A DNA stretch of 64,000 nt from Nitrogeniibacter mangrovi (GCF_010983895.1 NZ_CP048836.1:3534001-3598000); one strand, 5' to 3'. Shown: positions 29,404 through 38,442, counted from the first letter of the stretch. The notes: generated by a model from the letters alone, not told the origin. Made by a program: numbers and translations.

Positions 29404-30327
29404 ATGCGTCGCGCCTGGATCCGCCTCCTGCTGCTCTTGGCCACCCTGACGGGTGCGATGCCCTATGCCCGGGCCGCGGACACCCTGCTGGTGCTCAGCG
29501 ACGGCGCCCCCGCCTACGAGCAGACCGCGCGGCGCATCAAGGACCGGCTGGCCGAATCGCGCCCGTCGGTGTCGGTCGAATCGGTACCCATCGCGCAGAT
29601 CACCTCGGCGCTGCTCGCCCGCGCCACCCTGGTCGTCACCATTGGCACCCGGGCCGCCGAAGTCGTGGTCGGACGCCACCAGCCCGACCGGCTCATCTGT
29701 GCGCTGCTGACCCACCAGACCTACACCCGCCTGCCCCGCGTGCGCTCAGGGGCGCAGCGCAGCGCGGTGTACATCGACCAGCCGGCCTCGCGCCAGCTGG
29801 CGCTGATCCGCGCCGCGCTGCCCGGCACCGAACGCATCGCCATGGTGTTCAGTGCCGCCTCACGGACCTACGTGGACGACATGCAAACGGTCGCCAACGA
29901 CGCTGGCATCACCCTCCGGAGCGCCCTGATCGACGAGGACACGCCGCTGTACAACGCCCTGCGGGACGTGCTCGATCCCGACGGCGTGCTGGTGGCCGTA
30001 CCCGACACCTCGGTCTACAACAACTTCACCATCCAGAACATTCTGCTGACCGCCTACCGTGAGCGCACGCCGGTGATCGGCTTCTCGCCTGCCTATGTAC
30101 GCGCCGGTGCCATCCTGGCGGTGTATTCGACCCCCGAGCAGGTCGGTGACCAGGTCGCGCGGGTGGTCGACTCCGCGCTATCGGGCAACCCGCTGCCGGC
30201 ACCGGCCTATCCGGTTCGCTTCTCGGTCAGCACCAACCCGCACGTGGCGCGCTCGCTCTCGCTCGAACTGCCGACGCCGGGTGCGCTCGAAGCGTCGATC
30301 CGGCGCACGGAAGGCGACCAGCCATGA
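29404..30327 (+). CDS. Periplasmic binding protein, ABC_sub_bind (TrpX-like) family
   Basis: The 307-residue protein has a signal peptide (about residues 1-25, ending YARAA) and the two-lobed fold of the ABC_sub_bind family, whose better known members bind tryptophan or related small molecules. Notable is the absence of any permease or ATPase gene nearby. Instead its stop codon overlaps the start of a hybrid histidine kinase (ATGA), implying coupled translation and a role as sensory ligand-binding partner of that kinase rather than transport (inference). It lies 13 nt after the TonB-dependent receptor gene. The ligand cannot be told from sequence. Confidence 0.8.
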   Translation: MRRAWIRLLLLLATLTGAMPYARAADTLLVLSDGAPAYEQTARRIKDRLAESRPSVSVESVPIAQITSALLARATLVVTIGTRAAEVVVGRHQPDRLICALLTHQTYTRLPRVRSGAQRSAVYIDQPASRQLALIRAALPGTERIAMVFSAASRTYVDDMQTVANDAGITLRSALIDEDTPLYNALRDVLDPDGVLVAVPDTSVYNNFTIQNILLTAYRERTPVIGFSPAYVRAGAILAVYSTPEQVGDQVARVVDSALSGNPLPAPAYPVRFSVSTNPHVARSLSLELPTPGALEASIRRTEGDQP

Positions 30328-32252
30328 TTCGTAATTGGGGAGTGCGCGCCCGGGTGGTGCTGGTGGCGGTGGCGCCGGCCATCGTGCTCGGCGCGTTCAT
30401 GATCGCCTACTTCACCCACCTGCGTCTGGCCGATCTGGAGCAAGCCTACTCCGACCGTGGCCGTGCCCTTGCCCGCCAGGTCGCCACCGCCACCGAGTAC
30501 GCGGTGTTCGCCAACAACATCGAGGACCTGCAACGCCTGCTCGACACGTCCCTGCGCGAAGAAGGCGTGCTCGGCGTCCTCGCCGTCGATGCCAGTGGCC
30601 GCGCCCTGGCCCGCGCCGGTCGCGTCGAACCGCCCCCAGCCTCCGCGCCGGTAAGCGCCGCCTCGCAGCAGGGGCTCGCGCAGACGGTCCGCTTCTTCGA
30701 GCCGATCGAGCCGGTCCGCCTCAATATCGGCGAATCCGGCTTCGACAATGGCACCAGCCTGGCCCAGCACCCCCTCGGCGGGATCATCATCGACATCTCC
30801 AACACCCGGCTCAACGAGCAACGCGACCAACTCCTCAATGCCGGCGCCAGCGCCCTGCTGCTGGTCCTGATCGGCAGCGTGCTGCTGGCCATCCGCATGA
30901 GCCAGGGGGTCAGCGAGCCGATCCGCGACGTGGCGCGCATCGTCGCGCGCATCGGCGCCGGCCACCTCCACGACCGCGTCCGGGTGTCCGGCGGCGGCAG
31001 CCTGCAACGGCTCGGCCAGGGGGTGAACGAGATGGCCGAACGGCTCCAGTCGGCCCATCGGGAAATGATGCAGCGGATCGACGAGGCCACTGCCGAGTTG
31101 CGCAACCGCACCGACGAGGCGGAACGGGCGGACATGGCCAAGTCGCGCTTCCTTGCCGCGGCCAGCCACGACCTGCGCCAGCCCATGCACGCGCTAGGGC
31201 TGTTCATCGCCGAACTGGCGGAGCATCCCCACCCGCCCGAGACCCATCGCCTGGTGCGCCAGATCCAGGCCTCCGCCGAGGCCATGGAGAATCTGCTCGA
31301 CTCCCTGCTCGACATCTCGCGCCTCGATGCCGGCGCCCTCGAACCCAAGATCGTGGCCAGCCCGCTGCAGCCGATCCTCGACCGCATCGACAACGACTTC
31401 CAGATCTGGGCCGAGGAGCGCGGTCTGCGCCTGCGGGTCCGCCCCTGCGCCGCCTGGATCCGCACCGACCCGCTACTGTTCGAACGCATCCTCTCCAACC
31501 TGGTCAGCAACGCCATCCGCTACACCCCCAGGGGCACCATCCTCATCGCCTGCCGCCCCGACGGCGACCAGCTGCGCGTCGAGGTGCGCGACAGCGGCAA
31601 GGGCATCGACACCGACAAGCAGGAAGTGATCTTTCAGGAGTTCGTCCAGCTCGACAATCCGGAACGGGCCCGCACCAAGGGGCTCGGCCTCGGCCTGGCC
31701 ATCGTGCGCCGCCTCACCCTGCTGCTCGGGCACACCCTCATGCTGCGCTCACGGCCGGGCCACGGCTCCGTGTTCGGGGTGCGCGTCGAGCGCTGCGCGC
31801 CGCAGACCGAGCCGGACATCGCGCCGGCCGAGCGCCCGCCCGGCACCCTCGACGGCACCCGCGTCCTCGTGGTGGACGACGATCCGCTCGCGCTCGCCAG
31901 CCTCGACAGCCTGCTGGCCGCCTGGGGCTGCGAGGTCACCGCCGCCAGTTCCCTCGGCGAGGCCCTCGCCCTCCTCGACCCGACCCGTCCGCCCGAGGTG
32001 CTCATCACCGACTATCGCCTCCAGGGCCACCAGACCGGGCTGGAGGTGATCGAGCGCATCGCGGCCCTGGTGGGCTACCGCCTGCGCAGCATCCTCATCA
32101 CCGGCGACACCGGCAGCGACGTCATCAACCGCGCGCGCGCCGCCAGCCTCCCCATCCTGCACAAGCCGGTCCGCCCGGCCAAGCTGCGGGCGGTCATGCA
32201 ACGCCTGCTCAGCCAGCGTGACGAAGAGACCGAAACGGAGAAGCGCGGCTGA
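30324..32252 (+). CDS. Hybrid sensor histidine kinase/response regulator
   Basis: The 642-residue inner-membrane protein has a first membrane segment (about residues 10-31), a periplasmic domain of roughly 140 residues, a second segment (about 175-193), a HAMP linker, a coiled-coil, a HisKA box with phospho-acceptor H282 (SHDLRQP), a HATPase domain with N box (LVSNAIRYTP) and G boxes (DSGKGID, GLGLGLAIV), and a C-terminal receiver with D563 (ITDYRL). The internal receiver suggests a phosphorelay or feedback control. The start overlaps the upstream binding-protein gene by 4 nt. The divergent NarL-type regulator at 26,456 is the obvious output partner. The stimulus is unknown, but the gene order points to a ligand held by the binding protein. 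Confidence 0.88.
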   Translation: MIRNWGVRARVVLVAVAPAIVLGAFMIAYFTHLRLADLEQAYSDRGRALARQVATATEYAVFANNIEDLQRLLDTSLREEGVLGVLAVDASGRALARAGRVEPPPASAPVSAASQQGLAQTVRFFEPIEPVRLNIGESGFDNGTSLAQHPLGGIIIDISNTRLNEQRDQLLNAGASALLLVLIGSVLLAIRMSQGVSEPIRDVARIVARIGAGHLHDRVRVSGGGSLQRLGQGVNEMAERLQSAHREMMQRIDEATAELRNRTDEAERADMAKSRFLAAASHDLRQPMHALGLFIAELAEHPHPPETHRLVRQIQASAEAMENLLDSLLDISRLDAGALEPKIVASPLQPILDRIDNDFQIWAEERGLRLRVRPCAAWIRTDPLLFERILSNLVSNAIRYTPRGTILIACRPDGDQLRVEVRDSGKGIDTDKQEVIFQEFVQLDNPERARTKGLGLGLAIVRRLTLLLGHTLMLRSRPGHGSVFGVRVERCAPQTEPDIAPAERPPGTLDGTRVLVVDDDPLALASLDSLLAAWGCEVTAASSLGEALALLDPTRPPEVLITDYRLQGHQTGLEVIERIAALVGYRLRSILITGDTGSDVINRARAASLPILHKPVRPAKLRAVMQRLLSQRDEETETEKRG

Positions 32253-32348
32253 AGCGCAGGATGCTGCCGTGCACCATGCTTCCGCACCGCGTCTGCGCTA
32301 GGATCGAACCTGAAACCACCCAACCACCGGCCTTACGGGAGCATCGCC

Positions 32349-33026
32349 ATGTCGCAGGAATCTCACTCCGATCCGCTCGAATTCGTCCGCAACATGTGGA
32401 ACGGCATGGGCTTCTCCCTGCCGGGCATGGTCACCCCCACCGTCGATGTCGATGAGCTTGACAAGCGCATCGCCGACATGAAAGCGGTCGAGGGCTGGCT
32501 CAAGATGAACCTGAACATGCTGCAGATGACCATCCAGGGGCTGGAGATGCAGCGCGCCACCCTGATGACCCTGCGCCATATGGGCGACGCGGCGCGCCGC
32601 CAGGCGGAAACATCCACCGACCCGGGCGATGGTGAAACGTCGAATCCCTTTGCCGGCTGGCCGTGGATGGGGCAGGCCGAGACCGCGACGCCGGACGGTG
32701 ACGCCGCCGAGGCCGACACCGCCAGCGACGATGGCGCCGAGGCGGCGGCCCATGCCGCCAACGCCTTCGCCTCCGCCGCCGCCGCCGCGACCAACGCCGC
32801 CGCCAACGCCGCCATGTGGCCCTGGCAGTTGATGGGCGAGCCGGCCGCCGACGCCGCGCCGGCCGCCAAGCCGCGCACCGCAAAGAAGAAGCCCGCCGCG
32901 CCGCGCAAGAAGCCCGCCGCCAGCCCCTCGAGCGCCCCGCGCAAGCGGACCCCCACGAGCACTGCCAAGAAGAGCGGTACCACCGGCACCCCCCGCACCC
33001 GCCGCGCGCCGGCCAAGAAAGCCTGA
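32349..33026 (+). CDS. phaM: PhaM-like polyhydroxyalkanoate granule regulatory protein
   Basis: PhaM (known in Ralstonia) activates PHA synthase PhaC and tethers PHA granules to the nucleoid. The 225-residue product has the conserved N-terminal domain (DPLEFVRNMWNGMGFSLPGM) followed by a helix around residues 38-78 resembling phasins, an Ala/Asp-rich middle, and a histone H1-like C-terminus (about residues 175-225) with repeated Ala-Lys-Pro blocks expected to bind DNA. No other pha gene is in the window, so the PHA link rests on family similarity. It is convergent with the AEC permease gene, with only 16 nt between the stops. Confidence 0.8.
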   Translation: MSQESHSDPLEFVRNMWNGMGFSLPGMVTPTVDVDELDKRIADMKAVEGWLKMNLNMLQMTIQGLEMQRATLMTLRHMGDAARRQAETSTDPGDGETSNPFAGWPWMGQAETATPDGDAAEADTASDDGAEAAAHAANAFASAAAAATNAAANAAMWPWQLMGEPAADAAPAAKPRTAKKKPAAPRKKPAASPSSAPRKRTPTSTAKKSGTTGTPRTRRAPAKKA

Positions 33027-33042
33027 GCCCGCGGCGCGGCCC

Positions 33043-33939
33043 TCAGCCGCGCACCAGGGCCAGCCAGCACGCCATGGTGGGCATGGCGGCCAGGGTGGTG
33101 GCCGAAATCAGCCAGGCCACGCCCGGGCCGTCGCCGCCCATGCGCGTCGCCAGAATGTAGGCCGACGACGCCGAGGGGAGCGCGGCGAACAGCACCAGCA
33201 CGCCCCGCGCCACCCCGTCGAGCCCGGCCACGCCGGTGATCGACCACGCGATCGTCGGCAGGGCCAGCAACTTGACCGCCGCGATCCACACCGAGCCGCC
33301 CCAGTGCCCGCCCACCCGGCCCCAGCGCAGGGCGGCCCCCACCGCCAGCAGCCCGAGGGCGATCGATGCATCGGCCAGGCGGCCGAGAAAGGCCGCCGCC
33401 GGCACCGGCAGCGACAGGCCGGCGGCATTGAACAGCAGCCCCGCGAGGGTCGCCAGGATGAGCGGGTTGCGCATCAGCTCGCGCCCGATCCGCCCCTGAC
33501 CGTGGCGCGCCAGCACGCTCACCGCCATCACGTTCGCGAACGGCACCATGGTCCCGCACAGCACCCCCATGGTCGCCAGCCCGGCGGCACCGAACACCTG
33601 GCCCGCCACCGCCATGCCGATATAGGTGTTGAAGCGGTAGGCGCACTGCAGGCGTGAGGCGAAGCTCATCGGCGCCAGCCCCATCCAGCGCCGCGGCAGC
33701 CACCCCAGCACGAAACCGCTCACCATCACCGCCAGGCCCGAGAGGAACAGCGGCAGCGTCGTCTCCAGCGAGATCTCGACACGCGCCAGCGCCCCGAACA
33801 GCAGCGCCGGGAAGAGAACGAAATACACCAGGCGCTCGAGGCCGGCCCACAGGTCGTCGCCGAAGCCGCCATGCCGGCGCAGCAGCACGCCGAGCGCAAT
33901 GAGCGAGAAGTCCGGCAACAGAAGCAACACGGTATCCAT
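33043..33939 (-). CDS. AEC family (auxin efflux carrier-like) permease
   Basis: The 298-residue product is very hydrophobic, with about ten membrane segments, and carries the AEC family layout of two five-helix halves with a conserved central NPLILATLAGLLFN stretch. Bacterial members such as MdcF are linked to malonate or other organic-acid transport. The substrate here is unknown. The start at 33939 (MDTVLLLLPDFSLIALG) places the first membrane segment at the N-terminus. Longer in-frame starts add a soluble stretch that looks non-coding. It is divergent from the ferritin-like gene. Confidence 0.8.
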   Translation of the reverse strand: MDTVLLLLPDFSLIALGVLLRRHGGFGDDLWAGLERLVYFVLFPALLFGALARVEISLETTLPLFLSGLAVMVSGFVLGWLPRRWMGLAPMSFASRLQCAYRFNTYIGMAVAGQVFGAAGLATMGVLCGTMVPFANVMAVSVLARHGQGRIGRELMRNPLILATLAGLLFNAAGLSLPVPAAAFLGRLADASIALGLLAVGAALRWGRVGGHWGGSVWIAAVKLLALPTIAWSITGVAGLDGVARGVLVLFAALPSASSAYILATRMGGDGPGVAWLISATTLAAMPTMACWLALVRG

Positions 33940-34065
33940 GCACGCAAGCATACCCACGGCGGCACCCGCCGCAATGCGTAGCTTCCGCATCCACTGGGCG
34001 TGCTCGGCCGTACAGGAGGCAGGACGGGCCACCCCGGCCCGCCATCAACGACCAGGAGACTGATC

Positions 34066-34653
34066 ATGAATCACAAGGACATGAACGCCTCGATCCAGCG
34101 TGTGGAACGCCGCCTCTTCCTCAAGTCCGGCAGCCTGTTCGCGCTCGGCGCCACCACCGCGCTCGGCCTCGCGGCGCCGGGACGGGCGCTGGCCGCCAAG
34201 GGCAAGATGAACGAAGCCGACGACATCGCCATCCTCAACGTCGCCCTCGGCCTGGAATACCAGGCCATCGCCGCCTACCAGGTCGGTGCCGAATCCGGTC
34301 TGCTGAAAAAACCGGTGCTCGACGTGGCGGTGGGTTTCCAGGGCCATCACAAGGCCCATGCCGACATCCTCGCGGGCACCATCGAGAAGCTCGGTGGCCG
34401 CGCGGTGATGGCCAAGCGTGCGTCGGACTATCAGTTCCCGGTCGGCGACCTGAAGAACCAGGCGGACGTGCTGCGCTTCGCCGCCGGCCTCGAAAAGGGT
34501 GCCGCCAGCGCCTACCTGGGCGCGGTGCCGAAGTTCGCCAACCGCGACCTGGCCAAGGCCGCCGCCAGCATCCTCGGTGACGAGACCATGCACTGGGCGG
34601 TGCTGCTCAACGCCCTGGGGGAAGATCCGGTGCCCGCCGCCTTCATCGCCTGA
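34066..34653 (+). CDS. Tat-exported ferritin-like domain protein
   Basis: The 195-residue product begins with a twin-arginine signal (RRLFLKSGSLFALGATTALG, about residues 15-34, cleavage near ALAAKG) and continues with a four-helix ferritin-like domain in which E/H residues recur at helix positions (EYQAIAAYQ, HHKAHADIL, DETMHWAVL). Proteins of this type are found in periplasms and may bind a metal pair, but their function is not established. AGGAG lies 7 nt before the ATG. The gene ends in a strong intrinsic terminator and seems monocistronic. Confidence 0.8.
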   Translation: MNHKDMNASIQRVERRLFLKSGSLFALGATTALGLAAPGRALAAKGKMNEADDIAILNVALGLEYQAIAAYQVGAESGLLKKPVLDVAVGFQGHHKAHADILAGTIEKLGGRAVMAKRASDYQFPVGDLKNQADVLRFAAGLEKGAASAYLGAVPKFANRDLAKAAASILGDETMHWAVLLNALGEDPVPAAFIA

Positions 34654-34671
34654 CCGCCTGCCTCACGTCGC

Positions 34672-34700
34672 AAACAAGGCCGCGCTCCGCGGCCTTGTTT
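34672..34700 (+). terminator. intrinsic terminator of the ferritin-like gene
   Basis: A perfect 13-bp stem (34672-34684 with 34688-34700, loop CTC) with an A/T base is followed by further T residues on the plus strand. It lies 19 nt after the stop codon. The A-rich left arm would also let it work for the converging anti-sigma gene. Confidence 0.8.
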
Positions 34701-34728
34701 TGTTCATGGCGACAATCCCCCGAGCGGA

Positions 34729-35412
34729 TCAGCCCGGCGCCACCGCGCCGACGAGAATCACCGGACCGGTCGGCGCGCCAGTGGGCGAACCGCCGGGCGG
34801 TTCCACCGACACCGCCAGTTTCACCCCCGCGCCGAGACGGTCGCGCAGCGGCGCCGGCACCGCGACCCGGCCGCCGAGCTCGCCGAGCACCGCCATCGAC
34901 CGCGGCGCCGAGCCGTCGGCCGGCAGGAGCCACAGCTCGAAGCTCTGGCCGGGCCCGGCCTGCACGGTGCGCGTGGAGGTGAGCTGCAACCAGCGCCGAT
35001 CGGACGACATGGCCACGCTGAGCCGGGCCTGCCCCGTCGTACTGGCGAGGGTCGCCAGCGGCGCCATGGCCGGCTCGAACGAGACGAGGGCGACGCCGCT
35101 CCACACGACCAGGGCGGTCGTGGCCGCGAGCGCCCAGCCGCGCCACAGGCCGACGCGCGCATACCAGGGGGTGCGATATCGATGCAGCGACAGGTCGCGC
35201 GCGATGCGCTGCCAGAGTCGGGCGTCGGGTTGCATGCGCTCGGCCTCCGCGGGTTGGGGGATGACGACATTGCGCCAGCTCGCCAGACGGCTGGCCACCA
35301 GGGGTTCCTGCGCCAGGGCACGCTCGAACCGCCGCCGGGCGGCGCCCTGCAGGGTGCCGAGCAGGTACTCGCCGCACAGCGCGTCCAGATGGGGGGAGGG
35401 GCCGAGCCTCAT
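34729..35412 (-). CDS. Anti-sigma factor, RskA family
   Basis: The 227-residue product has a soluble N-terminal zinc-less anti-sigma region (about residues 1-80, LCGEYLLGTLQGAARRRFE), one membrane segment (about 93-112) and a periplasmic RskA-type domain (about 125-225). It is expected to hold the ECF sigma factor at the inner membrane until a signal releases it. Its start overlaps the sigma gene stop as ATGA (35409-35412), so the pair is translationally coupled. The signal and regulon are not evident from the window. An exported ferritin-like gene converges from the left. Confidence 0.85.
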   Translation of the reverse strand: MRLGPSPHLDALCGEYLLGTLQGAARRRFERALAQEPLVASRLASWRNVVIPQPAEAERMQPDARLWQRIARDLSLHRYRTPWYARVGLWRGWALAATTALVVWSGVALVSFEPAMAPLATLASTTGQARLSVAMSSDRRWLQLTSTRTVQAGPGQSFELWLLPADGSAPRSMAVLGELGGRVAVPAPLRDRLGAGVKLAVSVEPPGGSPTGAPTGPVILVGAVAPG

Positions 35413-35984
35413 GAGGGCGACCCCGAACAGGATTCGACGCAGCTCTTCAGGCTGCGCAGGCCGCGACGGACCCAGGACTTGATGGTGCCCAGCGGCGCGG
35501 ACAGATGCCGCGCCAGTTCCCCGTGGCTCAGCCCGTGCAGGTAGGCCAGCACCAGCGCCTGGCGCTCGCTGCCCTTGAGTTCGTCGAGGCAGTCGCGCAG
35601 CCAGTGGCGCATCTGCCGCTGCCCCTCGGCCGCCTCCGCCGAATCCGCCCAGTCGAACTGGGTGTCGATGAGCGCCTCCACATCCTCCACCATGGCCACG
35701 CGCGCCACGTCGGCGCGGCTGACCACGTCGATGGCGCGGTTGCGCACGATGGTGGCCATCCAGGCCACCGGCCGGGTGGCGCTGGCGTCGAAGCGTCCGG
35801 CCTCGTGCCAGAGCTTCACGAAGGCGTCGTGGAGCACCTCTTCGGCCAGCTCCCGCCGCCCGGTGATCTTGAAGGCCACCGCCATCAGCACCGGCGCGGT
35901 CAGTTGGTAGAGCTGCTCGAAGGCTTCGGCCTCCCGGGCCGCGCTGCGCAGGATCAGGCGGCGGATCAATCGGTCGTCAAGCAT
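35409..35984 (-). CDS. ECF RNA polymerase sigma factor (SigK/RpoE-like)
   Basis: The 191-residue protein contains sigma region 2 (about residues 22-90, with LAEEVLHDAFVKLWHEAGRF) and region 4 (about 130-185, with LAYLHGLSHGELARHLSAPLGTIKS), the two-domain form of ECF sigma factors. The start at 35984 (MLDDRLIRRLILRS) was chosen because longer frames add low-complexity arginine/glycine-rich residues. It is cotranscribed with an RskA-type anti-sigma factor, which suggests a response to an envelope or oxidative signal (inference). The gap to the CoA-racemase-like gene upstream is only 38 nt, so some readthrough from that operon is possible. Confidence 0.88.
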   Translation of the reverse strand: MLDDRLIRRLILRSAAREAEAFEQLYQLTAPVLMAVAFKITGRRELAEEVLHDAFVKLWHEAGRFDASATRPVAWMATIVRNRAIDVVSRADVARVAMVEDVEALIDTQFDWADSAEAAEGQRQMRHWLRDCLDELKGSERQALVLAYLHGLSHGELARHLSAPLGTIKSWVRRGLRSLKSCVESCSGSPS

Positions 35985-36022
35985 GGTTGTTTTCCCGGCG
36001 CGTGGGATGCGCCGCATGGACT

Positions 36023-37165
36023 CTACGGTCGAGTCGTGGATCTGGATGCACGCGCACGCAATTCCTGTCCATCTGCGTCGAGCGCCGGCGCGCGCCGGGC
36101 CCCGGCGAGGTCCACCCCGGCCAGCCCGAAGGGCGGCGCGCACTGGGGCCGGCCGGCCACCGTGCCGACCATGCCGCGGGCCGCGATCTGGGCATTCGCG
36201 AGCGCCTCGTCAAGACGCAGCACCGGGGTCACGCAGCAGTCGACGGCGTCGAACACGGCGGTCCACTCGGCCTGCGTCCGGGTGCGGAACAGGCGTGCGA
36301 GTTCCTGACGCGCATAGGCACCGCGCTCGCCCTCGCACAGATGGTAGGGCTCCAGGTCGGGCCGGCCGAGGGTGCGACAGGCCAGCTGCCAGAACTTGAG
36401 CTCCAGCGCCCCGACGGCCATGTAGCGCGCGTCCCGGGTGGCGTAGACGCCGTAGCAGGGCACGCCGCCGGTGAGCAGATCCTCGCCGCGCGCGCGCGGT
36501 GCGCCGTCGGCCCGCACCTGGGCCATGGGAAAGATGTTGTGCGCCAGCGCCGCATCGGTCATGGCCACGTCGAGGTAACGGCCCTGGCCCCGGGCGCGGG
36601 CGTCGACCAGGGCGGCGAGCACGCCGACCAGGGGCGTGAGCGCCCCACCGAGCAGGTCGGCCACCTGCAGATTGGACAGGGCGGGCGCCTCGCCGGCGGC
36701 GCCCATCTGGTCGAGCACGCCGGCATAGCCCAGGTAGTTGATGTCGTGGCCGGCGCGCTGCGCATAGGGCCCGGTCTGGCCGTAGCCGGTGATGCTGCAG
36801 TACACCAGCGTCGGGTTGCGCGCCGCCAACGTGGCGTAGTCGAGCCCGAGCCGGGCCATCACCCCCGGGCGGAAGCCTTCGAAGAGCACGTCGGCGCCGT
36901 CGACCAACCCGAGCAGCACCTGCCGGTCGGTCGCGTCCTTGAGATCGAGCTCGAGGCTCTTCTTGTTGCGATTGACGAGTTCGAAGAAATGGCTGACCGG
37001 GCCGTCCATGGCGCCCATGACGCGGGCGTAGTCGCCACCGGGCGGCTCGACCTTGACGACCTCGGCCCCCAGGTCGGCCAGGTGCATGGTCGCCATCGGG
37101 CCGGGCAGCAGCCGGGTGAGGTCGATGACGGTGACGCCCTCGAGCGGGCGGGGGGGATGGGGCAT
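36023..37165 (-). CDS. CoA-transferase family III protein, alpha-methylacyl-CoA racemase-like
   Basis: Family III enzymes move CoA between acids or racemise 2-methylacyl-CoA. The 380-residue protein has the GHDINY motif with D141 and a GALE motif with E255, residues matching the catalytic Asp and Glu of alpha-methylacyl-CoA racemases, so racemase is the better guess than transferase. I chose the ATG at 37165 (MPHPPRPLEGVTVIDLTRLLPGP), which matches the usual family N-terminus. Its place 47 nt after a PaaK-like ligase and downstream of liv and acyl-CoA ligase genes suggests it acts on a CoA thioester formed by them. Confidence 0.82.
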   Translation of the reverse strand: MPHPPRPLEGVTVIDLTRLLPGPMATMHLADLGAEVVKVEPPGGDYARVMGAMDGPVSHFFELVNRNKKSLELDLKDATDRQVLLGLVDGADVLFEGFRPGVMARLGLDYATLAARNPTLVYCSITGYGQTGPYAQRAGHDINYLGYAGVLDQMGAAGEAPALSNLQVADLLGGALTPLVGVLAALVDARARGQGRYLDVAMTDAALAHNIFPMAQVRADGAPRARGEDLLTGGVPCYGVYATRDARYMAVGALELKFWQLACRTLGRPDLEPYHLCEGERGAYARQELARLFRTRTQAEWTAVFDAVDCCVTPVLRLDEALANAQIAARGMVGTVAGRPQCAPPFGLAGVDLAGARRAPALDADGQELRARASRSTTRP

Positions 37166-37212
37166 GGGGACTCCCGCGGTTGGTGCCGCCGCCCCGTCAG
37201 GATCGGTGGACC

Positions 37213-38442
37213 CTAATCGTAGCGGCGGATGTCGTCGATGATCTTGCCGTCGTTGGGCAGCGTGCCCGGGGCCATGAAGCGCACTTCGCCGCGCAGCTTG
37301 GTGGCCTCGCGCAGGGACTCGATCAGCGCGTCGTGCAGGCCCACGCTGCCAGTCGCCTCGCACTGCAGGGTCATGCGGTCGGTCAGGTCGGGATTGTCCA
37401 CCACCAGGCGCGCGCGCGCCACCTCCGGATGGCGCTTGAGCACCGCCGCGACCTGGCCCGGATGCACGAACATGCCCTTGACCTTGGTGGTCTGGTCGGC
37501 GCGCCCCATCCAGCCCTTGATGCGGGCGTTGGTGCGACCGCAGGGGCTGGCGCCCGGCAGCATGGCGGACAGGTCGCCGGTGCCGAAACGGATGAGCGGG
37601 TAATCCGGATTGAAGGTGGTGACCACCACCTCGCCCACCTCCCCCTCGGGTACCGGATCGCCGGTGCCGGGGCGGACGATCTCCACCAACACGTCCTCGT
37701 CGATGACCAGGCCGTCGCGGGCCGGCGTCTCGTAGGCGATCAGGCCGATGTCGGCGGTGGCGTAGGCCTGATAGGCGGCGATGCCCCGCGCCAGGAGCGC
37801 ATCGCGCTGGCTGGGCGGGAAGGCCTCGCCGGAGACGAAGGCCTTGGTGAACGGGATCGCCATGCCGGCCTCGTCAGCCTTCTCGATGAGGATGCGCAGG
37901 AACGAGGGCGTGCCGGTGTAGGCGTTGGGCTGCAGATCGCGGATCGCCTCGAGCTGCTGCTCGGTCTGCCCGACCCCGCCGGGGAACACCGAGCAGCCCA
38001 GCGCATGGGCGGCGGTCTCCATCATCGAGCCGGCGGGGGTCATGTGATAGGCGAAGGTGTTGTGCACCAGGTCGCCCTCGCGAAAGCCGGCGGCATGGAA
38101 GGCGCGCGCCAGACGCCAGTAGTCGGGGCGGGCGCCCTCGGGTTCGTAGATCGGCCCCGGCGAAGCGAACACGCGGGCGCATCGACGCCCCCAGGTCACG
38201 GCGGCGAAGCCGCCGAACGGGCGCGCGCCCTTTTGCAGTTCGAGCAGGTCGGACTTGCGCGTCACCGGCAGCGCCGCCAGCGCCTCGCGGGAGGTGATGG
38301 TCGCCGGATCGACGTCGGTCAGCAGCTGCGCGAAGGCCGCCGTGTGCGCCCGGGCATGGCCGATCTGGGCCGGCAGCCGGGCCAGCAGTTCGCGTTCGCG
38401 CTCGGCGGGGTCACGGGTTTCTCGCTCGTCGAAATGGCTCAT
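37213..38442 (-). CDS. PaaK-like AMP-forming aryl-CoA ligase family protein
   Basis: The 409-residue protein resembles phenylacetate-CoA ligase in length, in the TGTPSFLRILIEKADEAG segment (about residues 170-190), the FGTGDLS motif and the GR.DQTTKVKGMFVHP hinge region. The Ser/Thr/Gly-rich ATP loop normally reading SSGTTGKP is replaced by FASPGPIYEPEG near residue 92, so nucleotide binding may differ or the protein may use a divergent loop. The start at 38442 has AAGGAA 7 nt upstream. It is the gene after livF in a leftward set that also contains a long-chain-type acyl-CoA ligase, so it likely activates the imported acid. The substrate is not proven. Confidence 0.82.
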   Translation of the reverse strand: MSHFDERETRDPAERERELLARLPAQIGHARAHTAAFAQLLTDVDPATITSREALAALPVTRKSDLLELQKGARPFGGFAAVTWGRRCARVFASPGPIYEPEGARPDYWRLARAFHAAGFREGDLVHNTFAYHMTPAGSMMETAAHALGCSVFPGGVGQTEQQLEAIRDLQPNAYTGTPSFLRILIEKADEAGMAIPFTKAFVSGEAFPPSQRDALLARGIAAYQAYATADIGLIAYETPARDGLVIDEDVLVEIVRPGTGDPVPEGEVGEVVVTTFNPDYPLIRFGTGDLSAMLPGASPCGRTNARIKGWMGRADQTTKVKGMFVHPGQVAAVLKRHPEVARARLVVDNPDLTDRMTLQCEATGSVGLHDALIESLREATKLRGEVRFMAPGTLPNDGKIIDDIRRYD

